From assembly GCA_022226955.1 (NCBI GenBank), contig CP092079.1, forward strand, positions 537,217 through 601,216: a stretch of 64,000 nt of DNA, in the 5' to 3' direction. The notes under the pieces were generated by a model. That model did no database searches. It was not told the DNA's origin and saw only the letters and a program-made list of their open reading frames with translations. Positions 18,580 to 27,495 of the stretch are shown piece after piece (position 1 is the stretch's first letter; every line of letters begins with the position of its first letter). The stretch comes from Nitrospira sp. (GTDB lineage: Bacteria > Nitrospirota > Nitrospiria > Nitrospirales > Nitrospiraceae). Made by a program: the position numbers and the translations under genes.

Positions 18580-19266
18580 ATGAAACCATTGAGCGTTAAC
18601 TGGGCCGGGATCGACGACGTCTTGCTCGACATGGACGGCACGCTGCTCGACCGGCATTTCGACAACTTCTTTTTCGAAGAAGAGCTGCCGCGCCGCTATG
18701 CGGCCATCCACGGGATTCCATTCGAAGAGTCCCGCGCGCGCTTAATGGCCATGTACCGGTCGGTGAAAGGGGAACTGGCCTGGACCGATCTCCGCTATTG
18801 GACCGAACGGGTGGGCATCGATGTGGTCGCCATGCATCGGGAACTGGACCATATGATCGGCTTCCTGCCTGGCGCGGAGCCCTTTCTTACGGAGCTTCGC
18901 CGGCGCGGGAAGCGGATTACGATTCTCACCAACGCGGACACCTCAGGGGTTGAGGTTAAAACGGCCAAGACCGGCCTGGACGGTTATGTGGACCGGATCG
19001 TCGATGCTCGTGAAGTGGGCTATCTGAAGATGCGTCAGGAATACTGGCCCATCTGTCAGCGACTCGTTGGGTTCGATCCGGCGCGCGCGCTCTTTGTGGA
19101 CGATGATGAAGGGTGTCTTCAGGCTGCGCAGCGATTCGGCCTGGCTCAGATCGTCCACAGCGCCAAGTCCAGCTCGCAATTGCCGGCCGAAGCGTCGAGC
19201 GCGTTCGCCTCGATTGAGCGCATGACGGCGCTGCTCAACGGCGCTCCGTTTTCGGCGGAACGCTGA
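18580..19266 (+). CDS. HAD-family hydrolase, YrfG-like (GMP/IMP nucleotidase type)
   Basis: The 228-residue product carries HAD motif I DMDGTLLD (nucleophile Asp17, general acid Asp19), motif II ILTNAD and motif IV FVDDDEGCL. The sequence after motif I (FDNFFFEEELPRRY, then TDLRYWTERVGIDVVAMHREL) follows E. coli YrfG almost step by step, so a nucleotide 5'-phosphatase acting on GMP/IMP is the best guess. The longest frame begins at 18541, but that start would lie inside the promoter. ATG 18580 is the reasonable start. Its 3' end overlaps the convergent methyltransferase gene by 32 bases. Confidence 0.82.
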   Translation: MKPLSVNWAGIDDVLLDMDGTLLDRHFDNFFFEEELPRRYAAIHGIPFEESRARLMAMYRSVKGELAWTDLRYWTERVGIDVVAMHRELDHMIGFLPGAEPFLTELRRRGKRITILTNADTSGVEVKTAKTGLDGYVDRIVDAREVGYLKMRQEYWPICQRLVGFDPARALFVDDDEGCLQAAQRFGLAQIVHSAKSSSQLPAEASSAFASIERMTALLNGAPFSAER

Positions 19267-19891
19267 CGTCAGTCTGGTTTGGCGTGGCGATGCCACGGTA
19301 GAGCTCTCCCCCGATACGCGGCACTCCTTCCATCGCGAAGCGATCGAGTTTCAATATGCACAGCCCTGCTTCGCTAATAAATTGATCGATACGCCGGTTC
19401 AAGTTGCATCCGCAGCCAATTACGTTCTGAATCGGGTTCAGCCGGTCCTGCCAGGCGGCGATCCGGGCATCGTCGCTTCGGCCATGCTCCAGAAAGAGGA
19501 GCTGTCCGTTGGGTTTGAGGACTCGACGGACTTCTCGTAAAGCTTGTCCTGCGTCAAGAATGGTGCAGAGGGTCCAGGTGCTCACGACGCAATCGAAGGA
19601 TCGATCTTCGTAGGGGAGCCGTTCGGCGCTGGTGCGGGAAAGCTCAACGGGGAAAGAGACGGTCGTGGCTCGTTCCGTCACGCGATCGGGGAGCAGGGGG
19701 GCGGGATCGACCGCCCGCAGCCGCGAGACCCCGTCGGGGTAATGGGAAAGGTTCAATCCCGTTCCCAGCCCGATTTCCAGCACCTCGCCTTGTGCCGCTT
19801 GCAGCACCTCGCTCCGAAGGCGCTGAAAACCGGCTCCGCTCATGATCCGGTCCATCAAGCGTGGAAATATGTAGGTGGAATAGAGTCCCAT
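19235..19891 (-). CDS. Class I SAM-dependent methyltransferase
   Basis: The 218-residue protein has SAM-binding motif I VLEIGLGTGLNLSHYP (about residues 37-52), an acidic motif II (RAVDPAP), and motif III region CVVSTWTLCTILDAGQALREVRRVLKPNGQLLFLEHG, typical of Methyltransf_11/UbiE-type enzymes. The substrate is not evident. A GGGGGAG ribosome site precedes the ATG. The C-terminal codons overlap the convergent HAD gene. Confidence 0.85.
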   Translation of the reverse strand: MGLYSTYIFPRLMDRIMSGAGFQRLRSEVLQAAQGEVLEIGLGTGLNLSHYPDGVSRLRAVDPAPLLPDRVTERATTVSFPVELSRTSAERLPYEDRSFDCVVSTWTLCTILDAGQALREVRRVLKPNGQLLFLEHGRSDDARIAAWQDRLNPIQNVIGCGCNLNRRIDQFISEAGLCILKLDRFAMEGVPRIGGELYRGIATPNQTDVSVPPKTERR

Positions 19892-20063
19892 TGTGGCTTC
19901 GACTCCCCCTTTGTAGGGTGCCTCCCCCTTCCTCTGAACAATATTCAGATCGTGCCTGCTCCCGTATTCTTACACCATACGGCGATGGGAATGACGGTTT
20001 TGGTTGGACGGAAGTTCATCGAGATAGATAATCGCCATAGACAATCGATAAAGGGGAGGGAAT

Positions 20064-20789
20064 ATGGAACGTCACAGGGTGCAATGGGCTTCGATTAAGA
20101 TCGGGCGGTGGCTGGGGGGGATGCTACTGCTGGCCGTAATTCCCTTCAATACGGCCTACGCGGAAACCTATGTGGCTGGGCAGATCGGCTACACTCTCGC
20201 ACAGGATACGTCACGGACGCGACCGAATGATCCTACCTATTCCGGCCTGCCGGTTGGGACGACCATGTCGAACATCGATCTTAATAATGCGCTGATGTAT
20301 GGGCTCAAACTCGGCCATTACTTTGAAACGCTGCCCTGGTTGGGCGTCGAGCTGGAAGGCTTTGTCACGAATCCGCATCGTCCGCAACAGCGGCTGACTC
20401 TGGGGGTTCCGGGAACGGGGACTGTGGTGCAGGACGAAGGAGGCGCAACCAACCGCCTGGTCATTGTCTCACCGCTCCTGATGGTACGGTATCAGGCCGG
20501 CGCATTTGAGCCCTATGCCGGCATTGGGCCCGGCGTGTTTTTCTTGCATCAGCAGCAACTCACGTCTTCTGCTTCTGGGCAAGCCTACTCCCAATCGAAT
20601 ACGGGAGTCGGTTTGAATACGCAAGTCGGCCTGCGTTATCGGATAACCGATCATGTGTCGTTGTTTGGCGAATGGAAGTTTAATTATGCGCGGCTCGATT
20701 TGTCCGGGCAGGCGAATGTCAATCATTTTGGCGTCAACGCCATCGCGACGCTCCATCACTTTGTCTTCGGTGTCGGCTACCACTTTTAG
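20064..20789 (+). CDS. Outer-membrane beta-barrel protein (OmpA/OmpW-like)
   Basis: The 241-residue protein has a signal peptide (LGGMLLLAVIPFNTAYAE). The mature part is made of alternating beta strands, starting with TYVAGQIGYTLAQD and ending with HHFVFGVGYHF. The terminal Phe is the classical BAM-recognition signal. The strand count fits an eight-stranded barrel. A GGGGAGGG ribosome site supports this ATG. Function is unknown. A hairpin follows the stop. Confidence 0.75.
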   Translation: MERHRVQWASIKIGRWLGGMLLLAVIPFNTAYAETYVAGQIGYTLAQDTSRTRPNDPTYSGLPVGTTMSNIDLNNALMYGLKLGHYFETLPWLGVELEGFVTNPHRPQQRLTLGVPGTGTVVQDEGGATNRLVIVSPLLMVRYQAGAFEPYAGIGPGVFFLHQQQLTSSASGQAYSQSNTGVGLNTQVGLRYRITDHVSLFGEWKFNYARLDLSGQANVNHFGVNAIATLHHFVFGVGYHF

Positions 20790-20799
20790 GCTTTCTTCG

Positions 20800-20829
20800 G
20801 GGGCTGGCCAATCGGTTCCGGCCGGCCCC
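20800..20829 (+). terminator. GC-rich hairpin after beta-barrel gene
   Basis: Arms GGGGCTGGCC (20800-20809) and GGCCGGCCCC (20820-20829) pair over ten positions with one U-G pair and a ten-base loop, 11 bases past the stop at 20789. There is no T-tract, so its efficiency as an intrinsic terminator is uncertain. Confidence 0.4.
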
Positions 20830-20916
20830 TACCCGCTTCATGCTCCCCTCCTCGTTGTTGTTGCCCCTGCCGGTCTGTGTTAGAGTTCCACGATTTTTTA
20901 ATCCCCCCGGAGAGTC

Positions 20917-23352
20917 ATGGCAAAAGGGTACGATCATCACGCCATTGAGGTGAAGTGGCAGGCCTATTGGGAAGAACATCGCCCGTTCCGGGCCATGAAC
21001 GATCCTTCGAAGCCCAAGTTCTATTGCCTCGACATGTTTCCCTATCCATCCGGATCCGGCCTCCACGTCGGACATCTGGAAGGGTACACCGCCACCGATA
21101 TTGTCTCCCGGTATAAGCGCATGAAGGGCTTCAATGTCCTCCATCCGATGGGGTGGGATGCCTTCGGTCTGCCGGCCGAACAGTATGCGGTGAAGACCGG
21201 CGTGCATCCGGCCCTTACCACGGCGCAAAACATTGCCACGTTCAAGCGGCAGATGAAGCGGGTGGGATTGTCCTACGATTGGGAACGGGAGCTGAGCACC
21301 ACCGATCCCGGCTACTATCGCTGGACGCAGTGGATTTTCCTCCAACTTTATAAGCGCGGCCTGGCCTATGTGGCTGAGGTCCCGGTCAATTGGTGTCCGG
21401 CGCTTGGGACGGTGCTGGCAAACGAAGAAATCGTCGATGGCAAGAGCGAGGTCGGCGGGTTCGACGTCATTCGCAAGCCGATGCGCCAGTGGGTCTTGAA
21501 GATCACCGCTTATGCCGACCGGCTGCTCGAAGATTTGAAGCTGGTCGAATGGCCCGCCAGCACGCTCGAAATGCAAAAGAATTGGATCGGCCGCTCGATC
21601 GGCGCGGAAGTCGATTTCGCGCTGGCCGATGCTAAAGGCGCCATTCGGGTCTTCACTACGAGGCCGGATACGCTCTTCGGTGCGACCTATATGGTGCTGG
21701 CGCCCGAGCATCCACTGGTCGATGTCGTGACCGGCGCTGCTCAGAAGGCCGCTGTTGGAGCCTATCGAGAAGCGGCTGCGCGGAAGAGCGATCTGCAGCG
21801 GCAGGAATTGGACAAGGAAAAGACCGGCGTCTTCACGGGCGGATACGCGATCAATCCCGTGAACGGCGAACGGCTGCCGGTCTGGCTGGCCGATTACGTC
21901 CTCATGAGCTACGGCACCGGTGCGATCATGGCGGTCCCGGCGCATGACGAGCGCGATTGGGCCTTTGCCAAGACCTACCAGTTGCCGATTCGTGAAGTGA
22001 TTCAAGGCGGTCAGGTTCAGGAGGAGGCCTTCGTCGCGACGGATCGTGGGACCGTTGTGAACTCGGCTATGCCGGATGGGTCATTGTCTCTGAACGGCAT
22101 GAAACCGGCTGAGGCGATTCCGGCGATCACGGCCTGGCTCGAGCAGAAGGGCAAAGGAAAGAAGGCGATCAACTATAAGTTGCGTGATTGGCTCTTTGCC
22201 CGGCAGCGCTATTGGGGCGAGCCGTTCCCGATCGTGTGGGTCGATGGGGAGTCCCGCCCATTGCCCGAGGAACAGTTGCCATTGATCCTGCCCGAGACCA
22301 GCAATTTCAAGCCGTCGGGCAGTGGAGAAAGTCCGCTCGCGAATCTCGAAGAGTGGCTGGCCACAACTGACCCCGCGACCGGGACACCGGCTCGACGCGA
22401 AACGAATACGATGCCGCAGTGGGCTGGTTCCTGCTGGTACTACCTTCGTTTTATCGATCCGAAGAATCAGGCACAGCTTGTCGATCCGGCGATGGAACGC
22501 TATTGGATGCCGGTGGATCTCTACGTCGGCGGCAGCGAACATGCCGTGCTGCACCTGCTCTATTCACGATTTTGGCACAAGGTGCTCTACGATATTGGGG
22601 TGGTGACCACACCGGAGCCGTTCAAAAAACTCGTGCATCAGGGCATCGTGCTGGGCGAGGACAATCAGAAGATGTCCAAGTCGCGCGGAAATGTGGTGAA
22701 TCCCGACGATATGATGGATCAATTCGGCGCCGATGCCGTGCGGCTCTACGAAATGTTCATGGGGCCGCTGGAGGCGATGAAGCCCTGGAGTACGCGTGGG
22801 GTCGAAGGGGTCACCAGATTTTTGGAGCGGACCTGGCGATTGATGGTGACGGAAGAAGGTGGGCTGTCTGCGGCCGTGGTATCGGCCCCGCCCAGTCTTG
22901 AGCAACAGCGTCTGTTGCATCAGACCATCAAGAAAGTGTCGGAGGACATAGAGGAACTCCGTTTCAATACGGCGATCGCGCAAATGATGGTCTTCACCAA
23001 TGAGATGACGAAGCTGGACCAACGTCCACGCAAGTTGCTTGAGCCTTTTGTGTTGTTGTTGGCTCCCTTCGCGCCGCATCTCTGCGAGCAGCTGTGGGAG
23101 AAGCTGGGTTACCCCCCGAGCGTGTCTCAGCAACCTTGGCCGGTCTTCGACCCAGCGCTGATTGTCAGCGACCGGTTGACGATCCCAGTCCAGGTGAACG
23201 GCAAGTTGCGTGGGAAGATCGAGGTCGCGGCGGACGCCGCGCGCGATCTGGTGGAACGGGCCGCGCGCGACACGGTGGCGGAATGGCTGCAAGGCGGCGA
23301 ACCAAAAAAAATCATCTACGTCGAGAAGAAACTCGTGAATTTCGTCATATGA
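20917..23352 (+). CDS. leuS: Leucyl-tRNA synthetase
   Basis: The 811-residue class I synthetase charges tRNA-Leu. The HIGH-type signature is [10 protein letters not shown] (residues about 49-58), the KMSKS loop is at 585-589, and the editing (CP1) domain lies between, with the [21 protein letters not shown] motif. The C-terminal anticodon-binding part ends [17 protein letters not shown] site precedes the ATG. The stop overlaps the lptE start by four bases, giving the leuS-lptE-holA order found in many Gram-negative genomes. Confidence 0.98.
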   Translation: MAKGYDHHAIEVKWQAYWEEHRPFRAMNDPSKPKFYCLDMFPYPSGSGLHVGHLEGYTATDIVSRYKRMKGFNVLHPMGWDAFGLPAEQYAVKTGVHPALTTAQNIATFKRQMKRVGLSYDWERELSTTDPGYYRWTQWIFLQLYKRGLAYVAEVPVNWCPALGTVLANEEIVDGKSEVGGFDVIRKPMRQWVLKITAYADRLLEDLKLVEWPASTLEMQKNWIGRSIGAEVDFALADAKGAIRVFTTRPDTLFGATYMVLAPEHPLVDVVTGAAQKAAVGAYREAAARKSDLQRQELDKEKTGVFTGGYAINPVNGERLPVWLADYVLMSYGTGAIMAVPAHDERDWAFAKTYQLPIREVIQGGQVQEEAFVATDRGTVVNSAMPDGSLSLNGMKPAEAIPAITAWLEQKGKGKKAINYKLRDWLFARQRYWGEPFPIVWVDGESRPLPEEQLPLILPETSNFKPSGSGESPLANLEEWLATTDPATGTPARRETNTMPQWAGSCWYYLRFIDPKNQAQLVDPAMERYWMPVDLYVGGSEHAVLHLLYSRFWHKVLYDIGVVTTPEPFKKLVHQGIVLGEDNQKMSKSRGNVVNPDDMMDQFGADAVRLYEMFMGPLEAMKPWSTRGVEGVTRFLERTWRLMVTEEGGLSAAVVSAPPSLEQQRLLHQTIKKVSEDIEELRFNTAIAQMMVFTNEMTKLDQRPRKLLEPFVLLLAPFAPHLCEQLWEKLGYPPSVSQQPWPVFDPALIVSDRLTIPVQVNGKLRGKIEVAADAARDLVERAARDTVAEWLQGGEPKKIIYVEKKLVNFVI

Positions 23353-24002
23353 CGCAATTCCGTACCATAACGCGATGGGGGGCGCCGCTGGCATCGGCGG
23401 CCTGTCTGCTGCTGCTGGCCGGGTGCGGCTACCAGTTTCGAGTGGAGGGAGCTGGGCCGACCATCGGTGGAACGCATGCCGCTTCGTCAGATCAGCCAAT
23501 CCCGCGGCTGGTCATCCGCACGCTGGAGAATAAAAGCTTCGAGCCGAATCTGGAGACCCGGTACACGAATTATTTACGGAAAGAATTTTCGTCCGGCAGC
23601 GGCGCGCAAGTGGTTCCAGACAGTGAGGCGGCGGATCTGGTGCTGACCGGGCAGATCCTGTCGGTCAGCGTGCCGACGTTGAGTTTTTCGCTGACGCCGA
23701 CGCCGGGCAATCAGACAGGATCGGCCACGACGCTGGAAAGCCGGGCCGACGTGACGGTCGTTGTGAAGGTCGAAGAGTCGCGCACGAAAAAGCTGGTCTG
23801 GTCGCAGATCGCCAAAGGTTCTTCCGAGTTCTATATCACCCCCGATCTCCAGTTTAACCGGGCGCTCCAGAACCGCGCACTGGAACAGGCCGGCCGGTTT
23901 GTGGCGGAAGATTTGGCGTCACGGTTTCTGTTGCATATCGAAACCGGCGGGTTGGCGAAGCCCGCGGCGGAGGCATCCCCCGCAGTGCCGTCCGCCAAGT
24001 AG
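23349..24002 (+). CDS. lptE: LptE, LPS-assembly lipoprotein
   Basis: The 217-residue protein has a lipoprotein signal ([18 protein letters not shown], lipidated Cys about 26). The mature start GYQFR, the [15 protein letters not shown] strand, and [14 protein letters not shown] and [11 protein letters not shown] segments match the LptE/RlpB family. LptE plugs LptD in the outer membrane for LPS delivery. The gene is coupled to leuS by ATGA overlap and followed by holA 18 bases later. The longest frame starts at 23094 within leuS and is not used. Confidence 0.9.
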   Translation: MTQFRTITRWGAPLASAACLLLLAGCGYQFRVEGAGPTIGGTHAASSDQPIPRLVIRTLENKSFEPNLETRYTNYLRKEFSSGSGAQVVPDSEAADLVLTGQILSVSVPTLSFSLTPTPGNQTGSATTLESRADVTVVVKVEESRTKKLVWSQIAKGSSEFYITPDLQFNRALQNRALEQAGRFVAEDLASRFLLHIETGGLAKPAAEASPAVPSAK

Positions 24003-24020
24003 CGTATTGCCGAGGACGTG

Positions 24021-25130
24021 ATGGGAACCGCGCTGAGCCCAATGCAACTCCATGCCGCCTTGAAGCAGCAGCCTCCTGCGCCGGTGTATCTGGTGACGGG
24101 AGAAGAGGATCTTCTGCGCGATGAAGCCGTCGCCACTCTCAAGGCTGCGCTGCTCGGCGAGGGTGGAGATTTTAATTTCGATGTCTTTTACGGCGATGAG
24201 GCGGCCGGGGCCGACATCCTGACCTGTGCGTTGGAAGTGCCGGTGTTTGCCGAACGTCGGGTCGTCTTGGTGAAAGGCGCCGAGAAAATCTCCGCCCGTG
24301 AAGCGGACGCGCTCTTGCCGTATCTCGCTGCTCCAGTGCAGACGACCACTCTGATTTTCGTCAGCGTCAAACTGGATGGACGGTTGAAGTTTTCTCAGGC
24401 GCTTGCGCGCGCCGCGGTGACCATCGACTGTTCGCCGTTGCGCGATAATCAATTAGGGCCCTGGGTGAGCCGGGATGCGCAACGGCTTGGCGTGAAACTG
24501 GACGAGAAGGCGGTGGGCGTGCTCAAGGAAACGTCCGGCGGCTCCTTGTATGCTGTCCGGCGTGAACTCGAAAAACTCGCGTCCTATATCACCTCCGATC
24601 GTCCGGCTACGGAAACCGATGTCTATCAGCTGCGAGGGGTTGAGCCGGGCGCCTCGGTATTCGATCTCACGCTAGCCATCGCCGAGGCTCAGCGCGGGCG
24701 GGTGCTGTCGATTCTAGCTAGGAATCTGGAGGCCGGCGAGGCGCCGCTGCGCATCCTCGGCTCCCTGGCCTGGCAGTATCGGCGGATCTGGAAAATGAAG
24801 GAACTGCTTCGCGAGGGGGGCCGCGAGGGCGAGGCTGCGCGGACTTTGCGCATGGACCCAATGCAGGTGAAGGCGTTCCTAGGCCGTCTGTCGGATGGAC
24901 ATGTGCGGGACGCGCTGCGATTATTTTTGGAAGCCGACGGGCAGCTCAAAGGAGGCAGCAGCGGCCAGCCCAAAATGATCATGGAGCGGGTGCTGCTGCA
25001 GCTGTGCCAGTCTGTGCAGCGGCCGCAGCCCGACGCACCCCGGCGACCGCCAGCCAAAGCCGTGCGGGGTGCGTCGCGAGTCGTCTCGAACGTGAGAACG
25101 ATTACGAGCGGGAAGCGGACAGGTCGTTGA
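24021..25130 (+). CDS. holA: HolA, DNA polymerase III delta subunit
   Basis: The 369-residue product fits the clamp-loader delta subunit: PVYLVTGEEDLLRDEAVATLK at the N-terminus, DVFYGDEA, and the TTLIFVSVKLDGRLKF and ETSGGSLYAVRRELEKLASY segments, then the C-terminal collar domain. A GTG at 24018 and an ATG at 24021 are both possible; the GAGG site at 24012-24015 is better spaced for the ATG. The last 29 bases overlap the convergent rpsT gene. Confidence 0.93.
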   Translation: MGTALSPMQLHAALKQQPPAPVYLVTGEEDLLRDEAVATLKAALLGEGGDFNFDVFYGDEAAGADILTCALEVPVFAERRVVLVKGAEKISAREADALLPYLAAPVQTTTLIFVSVKLDGRLKFSQALARAAVTIDCSPLRDNQLGPWVSRDAQRLGVKLDEKAVGVLKETSGGSLYAVRRELEKLASYITSDRPATETDVYQLRGVEPGASVFDLTLAIAEAQRGRVLSILARNLEAGEAPLRILGSLAWQYRRIWKMKELLREGGREGEAARTLRMDPMQVKAFLGRLSDGHVRDALRLFLEADGQLKGGSSGQPKMIMERVLLQLCQSVQRPQPDAPRRPPAKAVRGASRVVSNVRTITSGKRTGR

Positions 25131-25380
25131 CGTGCTGGGTCAAGCGAGAGATGCGGCGGGATGCGGTGTTGGGCTTCAAAGCTCCCTTGGTTACGGCTTT
25201 GCTGAGGGCCGAAGCGGCTGCGCGCAACGCGGTTTTGGCGTCATCCGCCTTCTTGTCGGCCACGGCCGATTGCACCTTCTTGACCAGGGTCTTAACTGCG
25301 CTCAACGTGGCTTTGTTCCGATCACGGCGGCGTTCGGCCTGACGGGCGCTGCGCAGAGTGGACTTGTGGATTACAGGCAT
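25102..25380 (-). CDS. rpsT: Ribosomal protein S20
   Basis: The 92-residue, strongly basic and helical protein shows the S20 pattern HKSTLRSARQAERRRDRNKATLSAVKT, followed by the Ala/Lys-rich helices and GALKPNTASRRISRL. It binds 16S rRNA in the body of the 30S subunit. A GGGAGGAA ribosome site precedes the ATG. It is divergent from pyrF, and its end overlaps holA. Confidence 0.97.
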   Translation of the reverse strand: MPVIHKSTLRSARQAERRRDRNKATLSAVKTLVKKVQSAVADKKADDAKTALRAAASALSKAVTKGALKPNTASRRISRLTQHVNDLSASRS

Positions 25381-25469
25381 TGTCTATTCCTCCCAAAAAA
25401 GAGCAAACTATGTAGCATAGGGGACGGTGAGCCGTCAACCAATCTGGCGACCTCTTCAAAAGGAATCCG

Positions 25470-26183
25470 ATGGCAAAAATCATTGCGCGCGACCGGTTGA
25501 TATTCGCTCTCGACGTTCCGTCGGTCGCCGAGGCCGAGCGGTTGTTGGACCGGCTCCAGGGACAGATCTCCTTCGTCAAGATCGGACTCGAACTCTATAC
25601 CGCCGCTGGGCCGGACATGATTCAGCGCGTGCTCGATCGAAAGATGCGGGTGTTTCTCGACCTGAAGTTTCTCGATATTGAAGAGACGGTTCGCCGGGCG
25701 ACGGCCAAGGTCGCGGCCATGGGTGTCGATTTCCTCACGGTGCATGCCAATCGCAAGGCCTTGGCAGCGGCGGTGCAGGGGCGGGAAGGGTCGGATTTGA
25801 AATTGCTGGCGGTTACCGTGCTGACAAATTTCGACAGTCACGATCTCCGCGATATGGGGATACAGCGAACCGTGCAGGATCTTGTCACCGCCCGCGCGCT
25901 GTTGGCCTCCGAAGTCGGCTGCGACGGAGTGGTGGCATCCGGAGAGGAACCGGCGGCGATCCGGCAGAAGGTCGGTCCGCGGTTTCTCATCGTCACGCCC
26001 GGCGTGCGCCCGGCGGGAAAGGGCGTAGATGACCATGCCCGGGCGACGACGCCGACTCAGACGATTGCCGCTGGAGCCGATTATCTCGTGATCGGCCGGC
26101 CGATTCGGGACGCTGTCGACCCTGCCGCCACGGTGACGGAAATTGTGAATGAGATGCAAGTCGCATTCGATGCCCGTCCGTAG
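25470..26183 (+). CDS. pyrF: Orotidine 5'-phosphate decarboxylase
   Basis: The 237-residue TIM-barrel enzyme makes UMP from OMP. The N-terminal strand IFALDVPSVAEA, the catalytic DLKFLDIEETV (Asp-x-Lys-x-x-Asp type tetrad), TVHANRKAL, VTPGVRPAG and the phosphate-binding YLVIGRPIRDA are all present. Length is standard. The tRNA-His gene follows 82 bases downstream. Confidence 0.97.
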   Translation: MAKIIARDRLIFALDVPSVAEAERLLDRLQGQISFVKIGLELYTAAGPDMIQRVLDRKMRVFLDLKFLDIEETVRRATAKVAAMGVDFLTVHANRKALAAAVQGREGSDLKLLAVTVLTNFDSHDLRDMGIQRTVQDLVTARALLASEVGCDGVVASGEEPAAIRQKVGPRFLIVTPGVRPAGKGVDDHARATTPTQTIAAGADYLVIGRPIRDAVDPAATVTEIVNEMQVAFDARP

Positions 26184-26199
26184 GCTTGGCCGGGTCGAG

Positions 26200-26229
26200 T
26201 TGCGGCGCGTCGCTGCTCTTTGCTAAGAT
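26200..26229 (+). promoter_or_regulatory. Candidate promoter TTGCGG-N18-TAAGAT for tRNA-His
   Basis: The -35 TTGCGG (26200-26205) and -10 TAAGAT (26224-26229) are 18 bases apart, and the predicted start near 26236 leaves a 30-base leader before the tRNA. It lies in the gap after pyrF. Match to consensus is fair, not strong. Confidence 0.4.
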
Positions 26230-26265
26230 CCTCGCTCCGCGCGTGAGAGTCGTTTCCTTCCTGAT

Positions 26266-26343
26266 GGTGGGTGTAGCTCAGTTGGTTAGAGCGCTGGATT
26301 GTGGATCCGGAGGTCGCGGGTTCGAAACCCGTCACTCACCCCA
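26266..26343 (+). tRNA. tRNA-His (anticodon GTG)
   Basis: A full cloverleaf can be drawn: an acceptor GGTGGGTG pairing with CACTCACC (eight pairs including the extra G-1:C73 pair that marks tRNA-His), a D-arm AGCTCAGTTGGTTAGAGC, an anticodon loop with GTG at 26301-26303, and a T-arm GCGGGTTCGAAACCCGT. CCA is encoded at 26341-26343. A T-run (CTTTTTT) follows at once and may end transcription. No integrase gene or duplicated 3' end is seen nearby. Confidence 0.97.
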
Positions 26344-26445
26344 TCTTTTTTCACGATAACGTCCGGCTCGATGGAGATCTGTTGCGATCTCGTTCGCGCC
26401 GGCTCATGCGCGATGCCACACATACGCAAAGGACGAATCGCAACG

Positions 26446-26688
26446 ATGGGCAAAGAAGTCGCATACAAAGGGTACACGATTCGATCCGCGCTCCGTCAGC
26501 TTCCAGACAGCGGGCAGTGGGAACTGAGTGTCTTCATTTCGTGGCAGATCGATGGCGATGACGACGAAGAAAGCCGGCACTTCTACACGACCGGCCGGTA
26601 TGCGACGGAAGAGGAAGCCGCGATCCAGTGCATCGCCTATGGACAACGTATCATTGACGGCAAGGTGCCCGGCTCGTCGGTGGGGTGA
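26446..26688 (+). CDS. Small hypothetical protein (80 residues)
   Basis: The frame is open from within the tRNA gene, so the start must lie downstream. ATG 26446 (MGKEVAYKGYTIRSALRQ) has an AAAGGACG site about 12 bases upstream; an ATG at 26413 is the alternative. The protein alternates short strands (YKGYTIRSALRQL, WELSVFISWQI) with a C-terminal helix (EEEAAIQCIAYGQRIIDG), suggesting a compact alpha/beta domain like small cytosolic proteins in which a strand pair is followed by a TREEA-type helix. I cannot name the family. Confidence 0.5.
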   Translation: MGKEVAYKGYTIRSALRQLPDSGQWELSVFISWQIDGDDDEESRHFYTTGRYATEEEAAIQCIAYGQRIIDGKVPGSSVG

Positions 26689-26896
26689 TGTGAGCCGATG
26701 AGTTGGATCGGTTGGCTGCGGTACTCCCCTCTGTTCTCTTCCTTCTCGTTCTTCAGCATCCCATGAACGTGAGCGATTCGCATGGCTCTCTGCGGTGTCT
26801 GATCGTCTGCTTCTGAAGGTTGACTCTTTTCTCGCCGAAACGTAGCTTCTTCTCAATTCAGCGGGATCGAGCGTATTCACCGAGTAGAGAGCGGTC

Positions 26897-27442
26897 ATGG
26901 ATTGGTTCTGGTTGGTTGGGTTCCTCCTGCTGTTTCTTGCAGGCGGCGGTGCGTATTATTTGTGGCAGGTCGTTGCGGCGCAAACGCAGGATGATTTTCG
27001 CGCACAGCAACCCATGCTTCGTGTCACCAACCTGTCCGCGATGCATGCCGGGGCGATGCTCACGCTCATGCCGCAACTTGAGAATGTGGGGCGCGGGGTG
27101 GCTTACGATTGCGTCCTTCATCTCGGCGGATGGGAAGGCAGTTTTGCCGTGAAGAAAATGTATCCGCCTGGTCCGCGCTCTCAGAAGCACACGGCCTCGC
27201 TCGTCTTGGGGCCGGAGACCCCGCTTCGGGTGAAGCAGCAGAGCAACGGGTATCTTCGCGTGAGCTATCGGGACCAGTGGGGGCTCAAGTACGATTGCTG
27301 GTACCCGGTCACACAATCACCTGGCAGTCAGCCGCCGCTCTATAACATTCACATCGATTTGGAACATCCCGACGTCAACGAGCCGGCTCCCTCGTTCTGG
27401 GAAATGCGCAGGCTGCTTCGAAAGCGCGGAGTGCAGGATTAA
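26897..27442 (+). CDS. Membrane-anchored hypothetical protein
   Basis: The 181-residue product has one N-terminal membrane helix (FWLVGFLLLFLAGGGAYYLW, residues about 4-23) and a soluble domain of beta character (AMLTLMPQLENVGRGVAYDCVLHL, TPLRVKQQSNGYLRVSYRD). The segment LENVGRGVAYDC resembles the strand patterns of Ig-like or CARDB-type domains that hold an N-G-R-G turn. No function is assigned. It converges on the glycosyltransferase gene with 53 bases between the two ends. Confidence 0.5.
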   Translation: MDWFWLVGFLLLFLAGGGAYYLWQVVAAQTQDDFRAQQPMLRVTNLSAMHAGAMLTLMPQLENVGRGVAYDCVLHLGGWEGSFAVKKMYPPGPRSQKHTASLVLGPETPLRVKQQSNGYLRVSYRDQWGLKYDCWYPVTQSPGSQPPLYNIHIDLEHPDVNEPAPSFWEMRRLLRKRGVQD

Positions 27443-27495
27443 GACGGCACCCGCGAAGATTCCGCCATGCGGTGCGCATGGCTGCGTTGGCTGGA

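Noticed and set aside
20734-22005. 423-codon minus-strand frame opposite leuS
   Set aside because: leuS is unambiguous; the reverse frame lacks any known motif.
26266-26446. tRNA-His as an integration site
   Set aside because: No integrase, no repeated 3' end and no change of gene style downstream.
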